A stretch of 64,000 nt of DNA from Dysidea avara (taxonomy: Eukaryota > Porifera > Demospongiae > Dictyoceratida > Dysideidae): positions 47,832,075 through 47,896,074 of the forward strand of contig NC_089274.1 in assembly GCF_963678975.1 (NCBI RefSeq), read 5' to 3'. Position numbers and translations under genes: made by a program. Below, one piece after another: positions 11,831-23,752 of the stretch. Numbering within the stretch: position 1 is the stretch's first letter; each line of letters opens with the position of its first letter. The notes beneath the pieces are model-generated. The model did not search any database. It was not told where the DNA came from and saw nothing but the letters and a program-made list of their open reading frames with translations.

Positions 11831-12473
11831 AAATCACTGTTCTTATCTACAGAGGATGATATAAGACAAACTAGTGCTCTACCAATACAGAAAAATACCT
11901 AACAATCCAATACCAAAGCCAAAGGATCTGTTAATACTGATGATTGCTCTATAATTTTGTGCTTGTCTATATAAAGTTGTGTTATAGTACCTGTATTTAT
12001 TTGCAATAGTGTTTTATAACAAAGGTATACAGATTATGCAGTGACTGTTCTATTAGAGTATCTCGGTATTTCATGCAAGTTGCAGTTGCTTAATTTTACA
12101 ACAAAGCAAATTCCACGCCTTTTATGATAGAATACGATTTCCAGCCTGCTTTTACTAGCATAGCACTTATTATGGTGATGGCACTTGACGTGAGTAGGTC
12201 TTATAGTAGTGTACCACCCCGCCGATTGTACCATAATGGCTATAATACCTACCGGCTTTGATTCGTTGGAATACTAGAGAAGTTACAATGGTATTGTAAC
12301 GTAGAGTTTGTTTTATTACTTTTGTGATACTCTAATAGACATGTTTTCAACAATTTTTAATAGAACACACATAGATTTTCCATTGGTAGATCTATGAAAT
12401 TATAAACTCTTACTATTTACTATTGAGTAGAATTTAGCTAGAATGTTCATTTATAAAGTATACATTAAGTGAG
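11831..12473. other. Non-coding stretch with one CTCTAATAGAG motif
   Basis: Nothing gene-like. Bases 12041-12066 carry the motif in reverse (TGACTGTTCTATTAGAGTAT), preceded by ATGCAG as in the SINE at 12474. Confidence 0.5.
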
Positions 12474-12660
12474 GTGAACAACTGTGATAGCAGTGGCTCA
12501 GTGGTTAAGGGTTTTGGGTGTTCAGTATGGAGGTCCATGGTTCAAATGCTGGCAAGCTTTTTCCGACATTTTTCATGCACCTTTTACCCCGCAGTGACTG
12601 TTCTATTAGAGCATTTCAACCCTGCGATTTACAATTGTTTGGTTTTTGCCTTGTAACTCT
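12474..12660 (+). repeat. tRNA-derived SINE
   Basis: The A-box-like GTGGCTCAGTGGTTAAGG and the B-box-like GGTTCAAATGC are spaced about as in a tRNA, but the cloverleaf is not intact. This makes a SINE head more likely than a tRNA gene. The body holds CATGCACCTTTTA and a CTCTAATAGAG motif. Confidence 0.6.
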
Positions 12661-13927
12661 ATAGCTGTCAATGCGATTCCTTTTAAACCACAAAAGGTTT
12701 GAGTTATGAGAGTTAATCTATACACATACTGATTTACCAATTTTAAAGTTATTCATAAGTGTAGGCGTGACAACAAGTCAGCCTATTTTAATGCAAATAA
12801 TCATCCATAGTTCTATGACTATTTATCATGCAGCTTTGCACCTAACTTGGTAAATGATTGTGGTGGTTTTTAAAGTGTACCAAAGCTCAAGACAATCGAG
12901 CTACACATTTGCATTTTATAATGGTTTTTGTAAAGTGTACAAAAAGAATAATCTAAGTCCCTAAACAAAGGGGAAAACTGAAGAAATTAAGCTGATTTTT
13001 GAAGGCTCATATTTCATGATTGAGTTAGGCAATCTTGCTCAAATTTAGGGGGTAGTATGTGGGGTGCTAAAGGTGGAGGGCATTTGCAGTATAGAAATGA
13101 TTCCAATTTGAGAAGGGAGCACGGAGCTACATATGTGTGAAAATCGCATTTTGTTTCTTCCTGTAAATATACTCACGATATGGCACGCCGGCTTTCTTGG
13201 CTGCACAAAAAACTACAGTGTGTCTTGATTGCTATTAATGCATTTGAGTTACAATGTCTCAAAGTCAGGAAAAGTGTACATAACATTTGCCATAAATCAA
13301 TGCAGTGTGTAAACCTGTAGCAACACAATAACATACGCAAAGCTTTCCTTAGCCTTTAATTTTACAATAACATGTTAATTGATATTGCTGGAATTCTATA
13401 CAGAGAAAAGCACATTCAAGGTATCCTGTTTGGCAGACATTACAATGGTTTATTTGCTTTAAATCTTAGATACTGTGTGAGCAGACCACAAAGGACTCTA
13501 ACTTTTCAAGAATAGACCCAGTATTGCCATTAAACAAAATTGATGTGGAAAACATTTCTTATTAGAGATCATTGATCCTGCTGGCTGTTCCGCACCTGAT
13601 AATGACTGCAATTTGTCAAATTTTGTTAAACGTATTTTCTGGTGGGCACCCTAATCATTATATAACATGCTACACAAGTGAAAAATACACTATGTGGGGT
13701 CTATCACTCAAGGTACTCCATGGTGCTGTGCACTGTGTAGTTTACTTATAGTTGAAGCAAAACTATTGGAAGCCTTTGCAGAATTTGAAGTGAACATACA
13801 ACAAGTTGTATTGCTTGACAACACTATTCTTTAGAGGACAAGGTCTATGTCTTTGTGTCAGTCTATGCATGTTGCTTTCAGTATAAGCTGTGTACTGTGA
13901 TTTGTGTCCTCAGTACACAGTGCTAAT
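12661..13927. other. Non-coding stretch
   Basis: No gene, RNA or inverted-repeat element recognised. A final segment leads into the hAT-like element at 13928. Confidence 0.5.
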
Positions 13928-14321
13928 TAGGACTGAAACGATCATGGTTTTTTAGCATTCGAGTACTCTCTAGAGTTAACGATCGAGTACTCTCTAGAGT
14001 TAACGATCGAGTACTCACAAATACTAGTTGCATGTAGTCATACCCATTTGACATGTGTTGTACCAATCTTAAACAGTTTACAGCTTTTCAATTAACAACA
14101 ATGATACACACGTCATATTAATGTACTGATGTTAGTGTCCCTGACAAAAAGTTATGCCAACCAAACTCTACAGCCTTCATTGTGTCACTCCCTGATGACA
14201 AATACATCATGTAAGCTGGGTCATGTGATCTTAACGAGTACTCAAGTACCAATTTTACTATCTTTGAGTACCAAATTCCTTAACAAGTACTTGTCGAGTA
14301 TTAGTACTTGTATCAGCCCTA
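13928..14321. mobile_element. hAT-like nonautonomous element
   Basis: Starts TAGGACTGAAACGATCA and ends GTATCAGCCCTA, the imperfect inverted repeat typical of hAT elements. The flanks GTGCTAAT and ATGCAAAT agree at 6 of 8 bases. It contains two and a half copies of a short unit with CGAGTACTCTCTAGAGTTAA (13958-14015). Confidence 0.65.
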
Positions 14322-15065
14322 ATGCAAATAATACCATTTTATGGATGCTTGAAACACTTCCTTCATTTTTGGCATTTTCACTTGTGTAGATGCATGCTTC
14401 AGTTGTCATAGTAAAGGTATACCATAGAACAGTGTGAGATTCTGCAGGTCCATGTGCTTTTACAAATATGTATTCAAAATCTGCAATGCAGATTGCAGCA
14501 GAATTCATTTGTGAAACTATCAGCACTAGATTCAGTAGATTGCTAACCATGCATAGTGACATGCTGATTTTCTTAGACAATGAATGACTGTATAGGCTGA
14601 ACTTCTCGTGTCATGAAATATACTTCTGAGCTCAATCCCATTTGCTTCTCTTTTGCATTATGTACTTTGCTACCAGCTTTACAGCATCTTATCTTTAGTA
14701 CACAAGTCAAACCGTACCTCATTCCACTAGCAGTTTAATACCTAATCACTTACTGATTCCACTTTACTCTCAATACATCAATTCCACAAGGTATTCACAA
14801 ATATTCAAACAAAATTTCACAGTTTTATAATTGTTGACAACATATTTCCTGAAATGACGATTGCATTGGTAATCAAATTTTATATCTGTTTTCAATTGAC
14901 CTTTAATACAACTGAGTTGATGCCTTTAATAGCCATATTAATCTTATCTGTGAAGATATACCAGTACGTATGCAATTAACAGTACACCCCAGTAAAGGAT
15001 CAGTTCGATGGGTGGCCAGACAAGAGATACATAGCAGAAAACTTACATCTTATTTTCTCATTGCA
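14322..15065. other. Non-coding stretch
   Basis: Nothing supportable seen. A minus-strand open frame at 14242-14580 overlaps the hAT-like element and is probably chance. Confidence 0.5.
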
Positions 15066-15285
15066 GGTAATATTTAACCACTCAAATACAATGTCATCTC
15101 GCGAGAGAGCAAGCAATTAAAAATCTTGTTAATTAAAGGCTGTGGCACCTGTTCCGCTCACAAGTATTCATACGGGTGCCACATCCTAAAGTGAAATGAG
15201 TGCCACACCCTTTAATTAGCGAGTTTTCTTATTGTTCGCATTCTCTCAACATGACATTGCATTTGAGTGGTACCAAATACACTAA
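15066..15285. mobile_element. Short foldback element
   Basis: Imperfect arms of about 90 bp: CCACTCAAATACAATGTCAT and TTAATTAAAGGCTGTGGCAC on the left return in reverse complement on the right (GTGCCACACCCTTTAATTAG, ATGACATTGCATTTGAGTGG). No target duplication identified. Confidence 0.6.
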
Positions 15286-16190
15286 TGAGAGTATTTAGAA
15301 TATTCATATGCCTGCACTGTCCAGAATAGAGGTCCATGAGAAGTGTCATGCAAGTCAGGCTTCCCTTAATACTATAGCTTAGAAACCACCAAGGAAGGAA
15401 TAATGACAGAGATCGAGTTATGATGATCACAGAACCAGATAAGTAAGTACGGTATGCTCCTTCTTATCTGGAAATACCACATGCGGATTACTTCATTTGC
15501 AATCTACCAGTGGACAATTAGATAATCCGATAACTGCTTCAGTAAACAATGAAAGAAACTCAGAAACTCAGATTGAAATATCTAATATACCACTGCATTC
15601 GCCCTCTTACTGGAAAAAAGAATAACTTTGTTTAGTGTTTTCGCACCATGAAGCAAAAATGAGTGTGTGCTTGTTTTTGTTGCAGTAAAACTTTATTGTC
15701 ACCATATCTAAGCTTGAACAGCCTCCTTGCTTGATACCATGGGCAGATATAGGACAAAAACTGTACCTTAATGAATGCCCCAGTTCATGGTGAACACAAT
15801 GATGTAAGTCCCAACCCCACAGAATGCTGCACTTGTGACATAATCATGATCGATTAAAGTGCCTGCAATTTATTTTCCACACTGGCAATGTATAAATCGA
15901 TTGTTTGCTGTCTATCATGATAACTCCACCAGATAAGGCTGAAAACTTTAATTTCCTTCAGACAACAAAGAAGTCATAAATTAATGAAGTTTAATAAAAT
16001 TGCAAATTAGTCAGTTCTTAGCAGGTCACATATAGCTCTCTTTTTACAAGCACATCTATTAATGGTAATGGATTGTCATTGAGATTACATTTGAAACTGT
16101 AAGGCTATATATTAGTTAGAATGGGTCAACAAGGTTTCTACACTATTTAGAGACCCGAGGACGATGTGGGCAAGGTTACACACAAACTTA
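15286..16190. other. Non-coding stretch
   Basis: No gene recognised. A small hairpin with arms CTTAATTAC and GTAATTAAG around a GGCTGTAGGCC core (16190-16222) sits just before the third palindrome. Confidence 0.5.
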
Positions 16191-16228
16191 ATTACTGAGG
16201 CTGTAGGCCGAGGTAATTAAGTAATAGT

Positions 16229-16363
16229 TAGACTTCAGACCACAGGGGTCTAAGTAATTTAGTAACCCGATGGGCCTGTGTCGTGGCGCCTGAGTGAAGC
16301 GAAGGCGCTACTACAGGGCCTGAGGGTTACTAAATTACTTAGACCCCTGTGGTCTGAAGTCTA
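16229..16363. repeat. Covarying palindrome family, copy 3 (inverted core)
   Basis: The arms (TTAGACTTCAGACCACAGGG onward) are perfectly complementary over about 41 nt. The core, in the opposite orientation to copies 1 and 2, reads on the minus strand AACCCTCAGGCCCTGTAGTA, then GCGCCTTCGCTTC, and closes with CATCGGGTT. Confidence 0.87.
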
Positions 16364-16528
16364 AGTTATTTAGACCCTTTATGTAGTTGTTGTACCTTAA
16401 CATTGTTGACAGCTGCTTGTAACAGAGAAATGTAGCGTTCATTAGTAGAAACAAGCCATTATTGGTTTAAAATTAATTTTCAGGTGGCGATGCGTTGCCA
16501 ACGCTACCAGTCCGGGTGCGCGTAATAA

Positions 16529-16600
16529 ACATGAAAAGGGTCTAAGTAAACATGAAAGGGTCTAAGTAAACATGAAAAAGGTCTAAGTAACTTAGACACC
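16529..16600. repeat. Small tandem repeat
   Basis: Three units of about 22 bp of the form ACATGAAAAGGGTCTAAGTA, next to the flank of palindrome copy 3. Confidence 0.7.
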
Positions 16601-16700
16601 TCCAAAATTCACCAAATTCACCACCAAAAGGGTCTAATTGTGGATAGCCAAGCCCACATCATCTGAGGGGCTCTAAGTAGCATAGAAACTGATGTCGACC

Positions 16701-17390
16701 CATTCTAAGTGATTTAGAAAATTTCCTAGGTAAAGAAAGAGTGAGAGAAAGTGGCAAACTGTGCGTCACAGTACATGCTAGCATTCTTAAGTCGAGTTGA
16801 TTGTGTCAGTGCCACTGCACTGGCGTGACATTCATAACTGTTGCGAGACTATAGTGCCAATGTCAAGTAGTTACTATGCCGCGCTAGAAATATGCTTGTC
16901 TTGTCCAGAAAGTAAGCTATTAAGAAGCAAACTGTGAGTGCTAGCATTGAGATTTATCCTACGAGTTTGTTGTGTCAGCACCACACCATGCCAGACATTG
17001 GTACTGAATGCTAATGATGCCTGTCTTGTCCAGAAAGTAAGCTAACAGTAAGGACATTTTGTTTTTGGCTTTGCTGATTTTTGTTTGATGAATGTAGTAA
17101 ACAACCACCAGTGAGACCACAGGTTACTAACTGTTTAGTAACCCTACCACAGGTTTCTATTGGATTTAGTAACCTCAGATACCAAAGGGAATATTACGTA
17201 AAATTTTCTAAGTTATGTTATCACAACATCTTATGAATATACTATACACATCCTATAAGGAATAACCATGTAGCCACAGGAAGGAGACCCACACATGTAC
17301 ATCCAGTAGTGTGACCACCCCTGGGTAGTGGTAATCCTAACTGGTGACACAATGCAGACACAAAGTAGTCTTGTGCCCAGCTGGGCTCGT
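16701..17390. other. Non-coding stretch
   Basis: A diverged short duplication is visible (GTCTTGTCCAGAAAGTAAGCTA near 16891-16920 and 17022-17045). Nothing else supportable. Confidence 0.45.
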
Positions 17391-17868
17391 GCTAATGCGC
17401 AAACACCGTCTGATGACAATGCCCGAGTTTCTTGGGCCCAGAAGTGCAATCCAGCCAAAATATTGGCTGGCCAATCAGAATCGAGGAGTTGCATAATCAC
17501 ATGAATGTATTGGAAGTAGACAAAAAAGCAGACTACTTAAAGCCTTTTATTATAAGTTACTCTCCTGGGCTGTTCAAGGCGATTGTTGTCAAGTTTTTTT
17601 CCGGTCTCACCTTGTGAATCCTGACTCGATGTTTCACCAGAAATGATACGTTATCCTTTACTAATACGATAAATGAAGAAATCGCATTAAGTAAACACCC
17701 TATTTTACGTTTTACTTTTTCCCTAGCCATTTTTGAATGGTATTTCAGTGTTTTAAAATGATTATGCAACTCCTCGATTCTGATTGGCCCGCCAATAGTT
17801 TGGCTGGATTGCAATTCCAGGCCCAAGAAACTCGAGAATTGTCACTAGATGGTGTTTGAGCATTAATG
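17391..17868. mobile_element. Long-TIR MITE
   Basis: Imperfect inverted arms of about 110 bp: TAATGCGCAAACACCGTCTG, then CCAATCAGAATCGAGGAGTT on the left, returned in reverse complement on the right. The spacer is about 250 bp. Open frames here are parts of the arms. The target duplication could not be placed. Confidence 0.72.
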
Positions 17869-19300
17869 ACACAAAGTGGCTGAATAATGTTATTCATATA
17901 TTCATAACATGAAACTAAAAAGCCACCATTACCATATACTCTATACCACACACCACCAATAACAGTTAGGTGATAGGTTTGTCAATAAAGTGGAGTTATT
18001 TGATACATATCAAATAAGGCAAGCCAATGGTATTCATGCAAGACATCAAGTAACTTTGAAATGTAATAGAGAATCATACAACTTCTAGCAATGCAAAAAT
18101 GTGACCAAACCTATTGTCATGATGAATCAGTGATAGCATCATTGATTGTATATTGTTAAACAGCACTGCCATTCTATGATGTAATCATCTAAATTCACCA
18201 CATCTGAATTATGGGGAATGCCCAATATATTCAGATAAGAGGAAAACCATGAACTAAAATGGTTTCTATTAAAGTTCTGGAAGTGCATCAACAGCATGTG
18301 CTGAGGTTGTTAGAACAAATAAGTAAAACAAACAAACAAGTAATGATAAGAGCCTTAGTAACCATGCAGCATTTGAACATTAACACCATAGAATACCAAG
18401 GTTCTGTCTACTACAATCAGTCTTCTGAGGAGAATTCCTTTTAACTATTATTACCCAGTATACACCAGGATAGAAAAACAAAAGGCTGAAGATGTGATGA
18501 TCTCCAAAGACTGGTACCAATTGTGAACAGAATGCATGGTATATTTAGGTAATCTGGAATGCAACTAGTGCGTGGTTGCTTTATCCTCCTATATAATCAC
18601 TTAAGTTATCTTACGACAAACCAATAACAAAGCACTGGGAGTTCCATACAGATTTGAACAACCTTTTAATTACACCTGTGATTGGTCAGTGAGTGAAGTA
18701 CAGGGTATGACAGGTTTACACATTCACTGTTAACATGACATTCTTTCTTGACAAATAAAATGTGGTACTCAAGGTGACGAAGGCTGTTCTATAACTTCAC
18801 ACATCATTACAGTATGGAGTTACGTACAAGCATTTGATGCTGATAAGTGACTTTCACGAATCTTGGCTAACAGCAATTCTGTAGCCATAGCTATAGTCAG
18901 TAAGGTTGCTACACACATTTCCAGGTTTCAAACTTGTATGGTTTTGAAACTGTAATTGCTATTCCATAGTTATAACAGATTTACATTTTCTTCTAGAGGA
19001 GAATTACTGATGCAGTAGCTACATGACCCAAGGATGCAAAATCTAGTTATCTACTTATTTCGAACAGTCAATTCAAATTATGTAACACTAGAGCAGTGAA
19101 GTAGCAATATTCTGACTTGATAGCATATAATACCAATAGCAGATAGTGCTACATAGCTACGGCTGGCTGGTATGGTTCAGTGGTGACTGAGTGTGATCCT
19201 GTGGAGTTTTTACCACTTTTGGTGTCCCTATTGTGTAATCACTGGAAATGATGTCATATCACTGTTAGATTTATAAACTATACCAAAAACAAAGAAAAAA
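17869..19300. other. Non-coding stretch
   Basis: No gene or structured repeat recognised. Around 19160-19200 there is a weak A-box-like TGGTTCAGTGGTGACTGAGT. Confidence 0.45.
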
Positions 19301-19306
19301 GTTATG

Positions 19307-19375
19307 CACAAACCAGGCACTGCATGAACCCTGACCATTCATGCATGCTTTACCACTATGACACACTGATACAAT
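19307..19375 (-). repeat. Possible SINE head
   Basis: On the minus strand a B-box-like GGTTCATGCAGTGCC follows CATAGTGGTAAAGCATGC. It is weak and shows no cloverleaf or tail. Confidence 0.3.
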
Positions 19376-19762
19376 TTCTAACCCTATTATAAAACCAAAT
19401 TATGTAAGGATCATGAAATGTGGCGAAAAGAATATTTCCCGAGCATCTTGGATAGCACTGCAGTACGTCACCATTGCTATATTTTTAGACAGACTGCCAT
19501 TGCCACCACCCCTAGCACCAGTTGGCATGTGCTGGACAACTAAAGAGACAAAAACAGGTTGGTCTCAGTAGTCCCTGTGCCCATCAAAGCAGCCCATCTC
19601 TGGAGAGATATCAGCTGATCGAAGCGAGATGGACCTGCTGCCACAGATGCACACTGTTGCAGAGTGCAAAAGAGAGTAAGACAGTGTGCACCTCATCCAG
19701 GTCAGAGTACGGCTATACACAGTTGAACCTCAGTGAAACAGTACTAGTAGGTCTATAGAAAA

Positions 19763-20032
19763 CTATGGTTTCTTTCCCCATTCCTCTAGTAGTTGAGAAC
19801 ACAAGGGGGTAAAAGAAGTCTGCTCTACCTCTCTAATGTGGTCTCCATATTCCTGTAGTTTGTGGCACCAATACAGCAATGGGATACTGAGTTGGCAGTA
19901 ACTCCGTGCATTAGGGTGGAACAAGACCCTTACATCAAAAAGGCACTTTGTCTCTGCCACCCCAGAATCCACTAGCATGAACATCAGCCCTAGCTTCATC
20001 CTGTTGGTTAGCAGACCTTGTCTCAATACCAT
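19763..20032 (-). pseudogene. Relic of a retroelement C-terminal domain
   Basis: A minus-strand frame of 89 residues holds CLFDVRVLFHPNARSY and YGDHIREVEQTSFTPL. From memory this resembles a conserved C-terminal region of polyproteins from invertebrate retroelements (a DVRV..P, then REVE..SFTPL pattern). It is short, isolated and degenerate at the end, so a truncated relic is the best reading. No adjoining reverse transcriptase was found. Confidence 0.5.
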
Positions 20033-20355
20033 TTCTCCAGTAAATGGTTGTAGAGGAGGTTCACATCATAACACACCTTAGAAGGGCGACTCAGCAGTGA
20101 TGTTTCAAAGATCATAGTGGCGAACTCGGTAGCGAATGAAAGTGAAACCACTATTGTTATACTTGTAGCACAGCTACGTGAGTGTGCACGGGAACCTCAA
20201 CGGGAACAACAACGTTACAGTACAAATACACAACTTATTAGTCTCAGGCTACTGAGACGCTGACGAAGGTAGCTACGTATACATACATAATATTATGGCA
20301 GAGAGCCGGTAGTCACGTGCATTAAAAAAAACTTGACAAAAAACCTAAAAAAAGT
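20033..20355. other. Non-coding stretch
   Basis: Nothing gene-like recognised. Confidence 0.45.
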
Positions 20356-20430
20356 TGCCTCAGCTGGGGCTTGAACCCAGGCATTCATACTCATATTCAA
20401 TGCTCGTTACCACTGTACCACCGGTGCTGC
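20356..20430 (-). repeat. tRNA-derived SINE head
   Basis: On the minus strand GGTGGTACAGTGGTAACGAG resembles an A box and GGTTCAAGCCC a B box. The acceptor ends do not pair, so it is not a functional tRNA. The A-rich stretch at 20325-20352 lies beyond its 3' end and may be a tail. Confidence 0.55.
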
Positions 20431-20549
20431 AGCTACTCACCTTCCTTAGTTTCTACCTTATAAACGTCCAACTGAAGTAACTTCTATATATAACAGGAGT
20501 GAAGAAGAAACCAAAACTGAACCCTACCCTAACGAACTACTTTTCGCAT

Positions 20550-20670
20550 CCCCTAAAGTAGAATGCTCGGGGCAACCTACTAGACGCGTCCCCCTAAAGT
20601 TGAATGTTCGAGGCAACCTACTAGACGCGCGTGCCCTAAAGTCGAATGCTCGAGGCATATTGGACGCGTA
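20550..20670. repeat. Triplicated 41-bp repeat
   Basis: Three diverged tandem units containing CCCTAAAGT, GAATGCTCG, GGCAACCTACTAGACGCG. No coding sense. Confidence 0.7.
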
Positions 20671-21107
20671 CCAACCCTAGTTCGCCTAGATACAACTGGT
20701 GTGTTTGATAGTCCAGTAAATGATGGATTTATGCCGGTAAAATAGCCGTTCGTGCTTGTTACCCGGTACCGGCACAAATATTACTACAATGTATGAATAC
20801 ATGCCGCATGCGGTTTACCGCTATACGTATCATGAGAGAAAACCATCAGTTATGAAGTGATGAAAGTATATAAATTACAGAATGTAGGATAGTCCTCGGT
20901 CCATAAATAGTAGAGCGCTTCGCGCCTTCTGCTATCTATGATATCACGTACCTCGGTAAGAAGAATAGGAAGGCATCATTTAGGGTGGGATCAGACGAAC
21001 CATGGATCATCTAAAGGGTGTCGAGCAATATACTCAATGAAGAAATACCTTCCCCACTGACGTCCACTCAATCGTGTGTGACGTCACCAGTTTTTTTTGC
21101 ACTTATA
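20671..21107. other. Non-coding flank of element W
   Basis: Contains an imperfect hairpin (about 20901-20941: CATAAATAGTAGAGCGC and GCGCCTTCTGCTATCTATG) whose loop recalls the palindrome-family core. No gene seen. Confidence 0.45.
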
Positions 21108-21195
21108 TGTTAGGCGCAATCTGTGAATTTGCGCAGTTTATAAATTGCGCTGCGCATTTTGTGAATTCATAAAATGCGCAACAATTTATAAATTG

Positions 21196-21974
21196 TTGCG
21201 CAATTTGTGAACTACCGTAAGAGCTGCGCATTTTATGAACTCTTTGGATTCTGGTCCATTCAGTGTACCGCCGTTACGTTCTTGGCTGATCAAGTGCGTA
21301 TTATGGCTGCTTTCAGAGAGGTGTAATAAGCCCCACAGATTGGGAAGTTTACTGCTCTGCCCACAGATTGGTAGATGGCATGGATTGCAAATGATGCTAC
21401 CAATAATTATCGTGTTTACGACTGGTTATTAATGATTCTAATGGTCTAATGTGATCCAATTTTTTCATTTTCTTTTATATAACTTTAATAAGCCCCTTGA
21501 TAGCTATATGTTTACTACAAGGAACATGGGTCAAGACGGTTCCGCTTTCTCTGTATTGACTATCTCTCCCTCCAAGGTTCCTTTGCGTACTCTGCAGTTG
21601 GATTGGATAAGGTGCATTCTGTCTGATCAAGTTCCTGCATGGAGCACACATCCAACACCACGCCCCTGATGTACTAGCTAGAACACAATATTTATATTCA
21701 GTATAGATCTAATTGATTTTTTAATATTCAAATTCAGCTTGTGACAAAGTTACAATTTTAACTTGGAATTAGTTCCAATACAGCAGTTAGCTATACACAA
21801 ACACAGGCCCATTCTTTGAACAGCATGGCCCTACAAAGTTAAAACTGTTTTCGTCCTGTGAGATTGTCACTTCATGCCTTCTTAAGCACTGTCTGTGGTA
21901 CCCCCATGAGCAACTATTGCACCTGACCTATACAGAGTTCACACACATAAATACAAGATTCGTTAATGTAACTA
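21196..21974. other. Left internal part of element W, unresolved
   Basis: It should hold the 3' end of W's gene or a second gene. I see only short frames with no recognised product and several possible splice sites. The sequence is not repeated elsewhere in the window. Confidence 0.4.
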
Positions 21975-22311
21975 CACTGTTAAAACAGGGGAGTAACAGT
22001 AACTATGGGGAGTAAAATATTTTACTCTGAAAGGGGAGTTCAGATTACTAGGAGAGTAACAGTAACCCACTAAGGGTTAAGAGAACTCCAAGTGAGTGAA
22101 GGCACCAAACTGAAGAGTTCCCATTACCAGCTAGCTAGTAGCTAAGGTGAACTCAGTGAGCCAGTATACCTACAGAGCCTACAACTGAATGAGCCACATG
22201 CAAGTTATAGCTTTCTCACTATGATATTTTCTCCATTAATTAGCCAGTTCAATTCTAGCCACTCAATGTAAAAAGGAAAGTAATTATTTAGGCTTCCTTT
22301 TCAATGGCTGG

Positions 22312-23752
22312 CTAACAGCAAATGTTGTCCCTGTACATAAGAAAGGCAACCGAAACTCAGCTAATAATTATCGACCAATTTCTCTTACCTCTACCTGTTG
22401 CAAGGTAATGGAACATATTGTTTTTCACTCAATTATGAATCATGTAGACCAAAATAATATCCTCAATAATTGCCAACACGGTTTTAGGCCTAAGTACTCA
22501 TGTCAATCCCAACTAGTAATGCTAACAGAGGAAATCTTAAAGGTAATGGACCAACAGAAACAAATAGATCTAATTTTATTAGATTTCTCAAAAGCTTTTG
22601 ACTCAGTTCCTCATAAACGATTATTACAGAAACTATCACACTATGGAATACAAGGAGACCTTCATCAATGGATTAAGGCTTGGCTAACACAACGCAAACA
22701 AAGAGTAGTGCTAAATAATGTAACTTCCAGGTTTGTTCCAGTAAAGTCAGGTGTCCCACAAGGCACTGTACTTGGGCCATTAATGTTCCTACTTTACATC
22801 AATGACATATCTACAAATATCAACTCCTCGATTCGTCTCTTTGCCGATGACTGTATTATTTACAGAATTATTGATTCAGAAGAAGACAATAGTATCCTAC
22901 AACAAGATCTAAATAAAGTCTTCCACTGGGCTAAAACTTGGCAAATGAAACTAAATGTTGAAAAGTGTGTTTTTCTACGATGTTCAAGAAGCAAAACTCC
23001 CATGCTCACCACCTACAGCATTGACAATAAAGCTCTGGAACTGAAGAGTCAGCATCCATATCTAGGGGTCATATTCCACCAATCAATGTCTTGGTCCCAC
23101 CACATCGATCATCTTTGCGGCAAAGCAACTAAAAGTCTCAACTTTCTTAAACGTAATATAAGTAAATGCTCCAAAGAAGTTAAGATAACAGCCTATTTAA
23201 CATCAATACGTCCTCTGCTGGAATATGCTAGTTGTGTCTGGGACCCTCACCAGCTATACTTAATTAATACTTTAGAGAAGGTACAACGTCGTGCTGCAAG
23301 ATGGGTAGCATCGGATTACAATCCAATGAGTAGTGTCACTTACCTGTTGGATCAACTGCATTGGAAGAGCCTACAGAGCAGAAGATGTATTGATCGTTTG
23401 AACTTACTATATAGAGTATTACATCACGCTTTGCCATCTATCCAGCTCCCTGAGTATTTCAAGCCTACTTCATATCCAACTAGATTGCATCACCAATACA
23501 GATATATAATTCCTCCAACTAGAACACTTGCTTACCAACAGAGTTACTTTCCAGGAACTATCAAGCAATGGAATAACCTCCCTAATCACATCATCGATAC
23601 AGAGTCACTAGAACAGTTTAATAATTGTATTTTTGGACTAGATTTGTTGTAATTAACCCCCTTTTTGTTTTGAGGGTCCCCCCCCCTCCTGGATGTAACC
23701 AGCACTGAGTGCTGTCTTTCCAGTATCTAATCATAATCATAATCATAATCAT
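22312..23752 (+). mobile_element. 5'-truncated non-LTR retrotransposon with open RT frame
   Basis: Sequence matching LINE ORF2 starts within the reverse transcriptase fingers (VPVHKKGN, NNYRPISL), runs to a stop at 23652, then a short 3' UTR and a (TAATCA)n tail at about 23730-23752. CR1/Jockey-like by its C-terminal IKQWNNLP signature. 5' truncation and a simple-repeat tail are normal for target-primed integration. A target duplication was not identified. Confidence 0.85.
22408..23652 (+). CDS. Reverse transcriptase (C-terminal part of LINE ORF2)
   Basis: A 414-residue open frame whose coding sense continues upstream to about 22318, so the ATG is internal. Palm motif LLDFSKAFD is near residue 58, SGVPQGTVLGPLMF near 114 and the catalytic FADD near 145, all intact. 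It continues through YLGV, thumb-like sequence, YASCVWDPHQ, RRAARW, and ends in the IKQWNNLP region found at the C-terminus of CR1-like ORF2 proteins. The protein would copy element RNA at a nicked target, but the missing endonuclease and ORF1 make this copy immobile. No internal stop was seen, so it is relatively young. It is similar in kind to, but clearly diverged from, the copy at 41984-43255. Confidence 0.9.
   Translation: MEHIVFHSIMNHVDQNNILNNCQHGFRPKYSCQSQLVMLTEEILKVMDQQKQIDLILLDFSKAFDSVPHKRLLQKLSHYGIQGDLHQWIKAWLTQRKQRVVLNNVTSRFVPVKSGVPQGTVLGPLMFLLYINDISTNINSSIRLFADDCIIYRIIDSEEDNSILQQDLNKVFHWAKTWQMKLNVEKCVFLRCSRSKTPMLTTYSIDNKALELKSQHPYLGVIFHQSMSWSHHIDHLCGKATKSLNFLKRNISKCSKEVKITAYLTSIRPLLEYASCVWDPHQLYLINTLEKVQRRAARWVASDYNPMSSVTYLLDQLHWKSLQSRRCIDRLNLLYRVLHHALPSIQLPEYFKPTSYPTRLHHQYRYIIPPTRTLAYQQSYFPGTIKQWNNLPNHIIDTESLEQFNNCIFGLDLL

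Noticed and set aside
16529-16600. CRISPR-like short repeats
   Set aside because: The units are directly tandem with no unique spacers, and the genome is eukaryotic.
20356-20430. tRNA gene on the minus strand
   Set aside because: A and B boxes are present, but the acceptor stem does not pair and no proper anticodon arm forms, so a SINE head is more likely.
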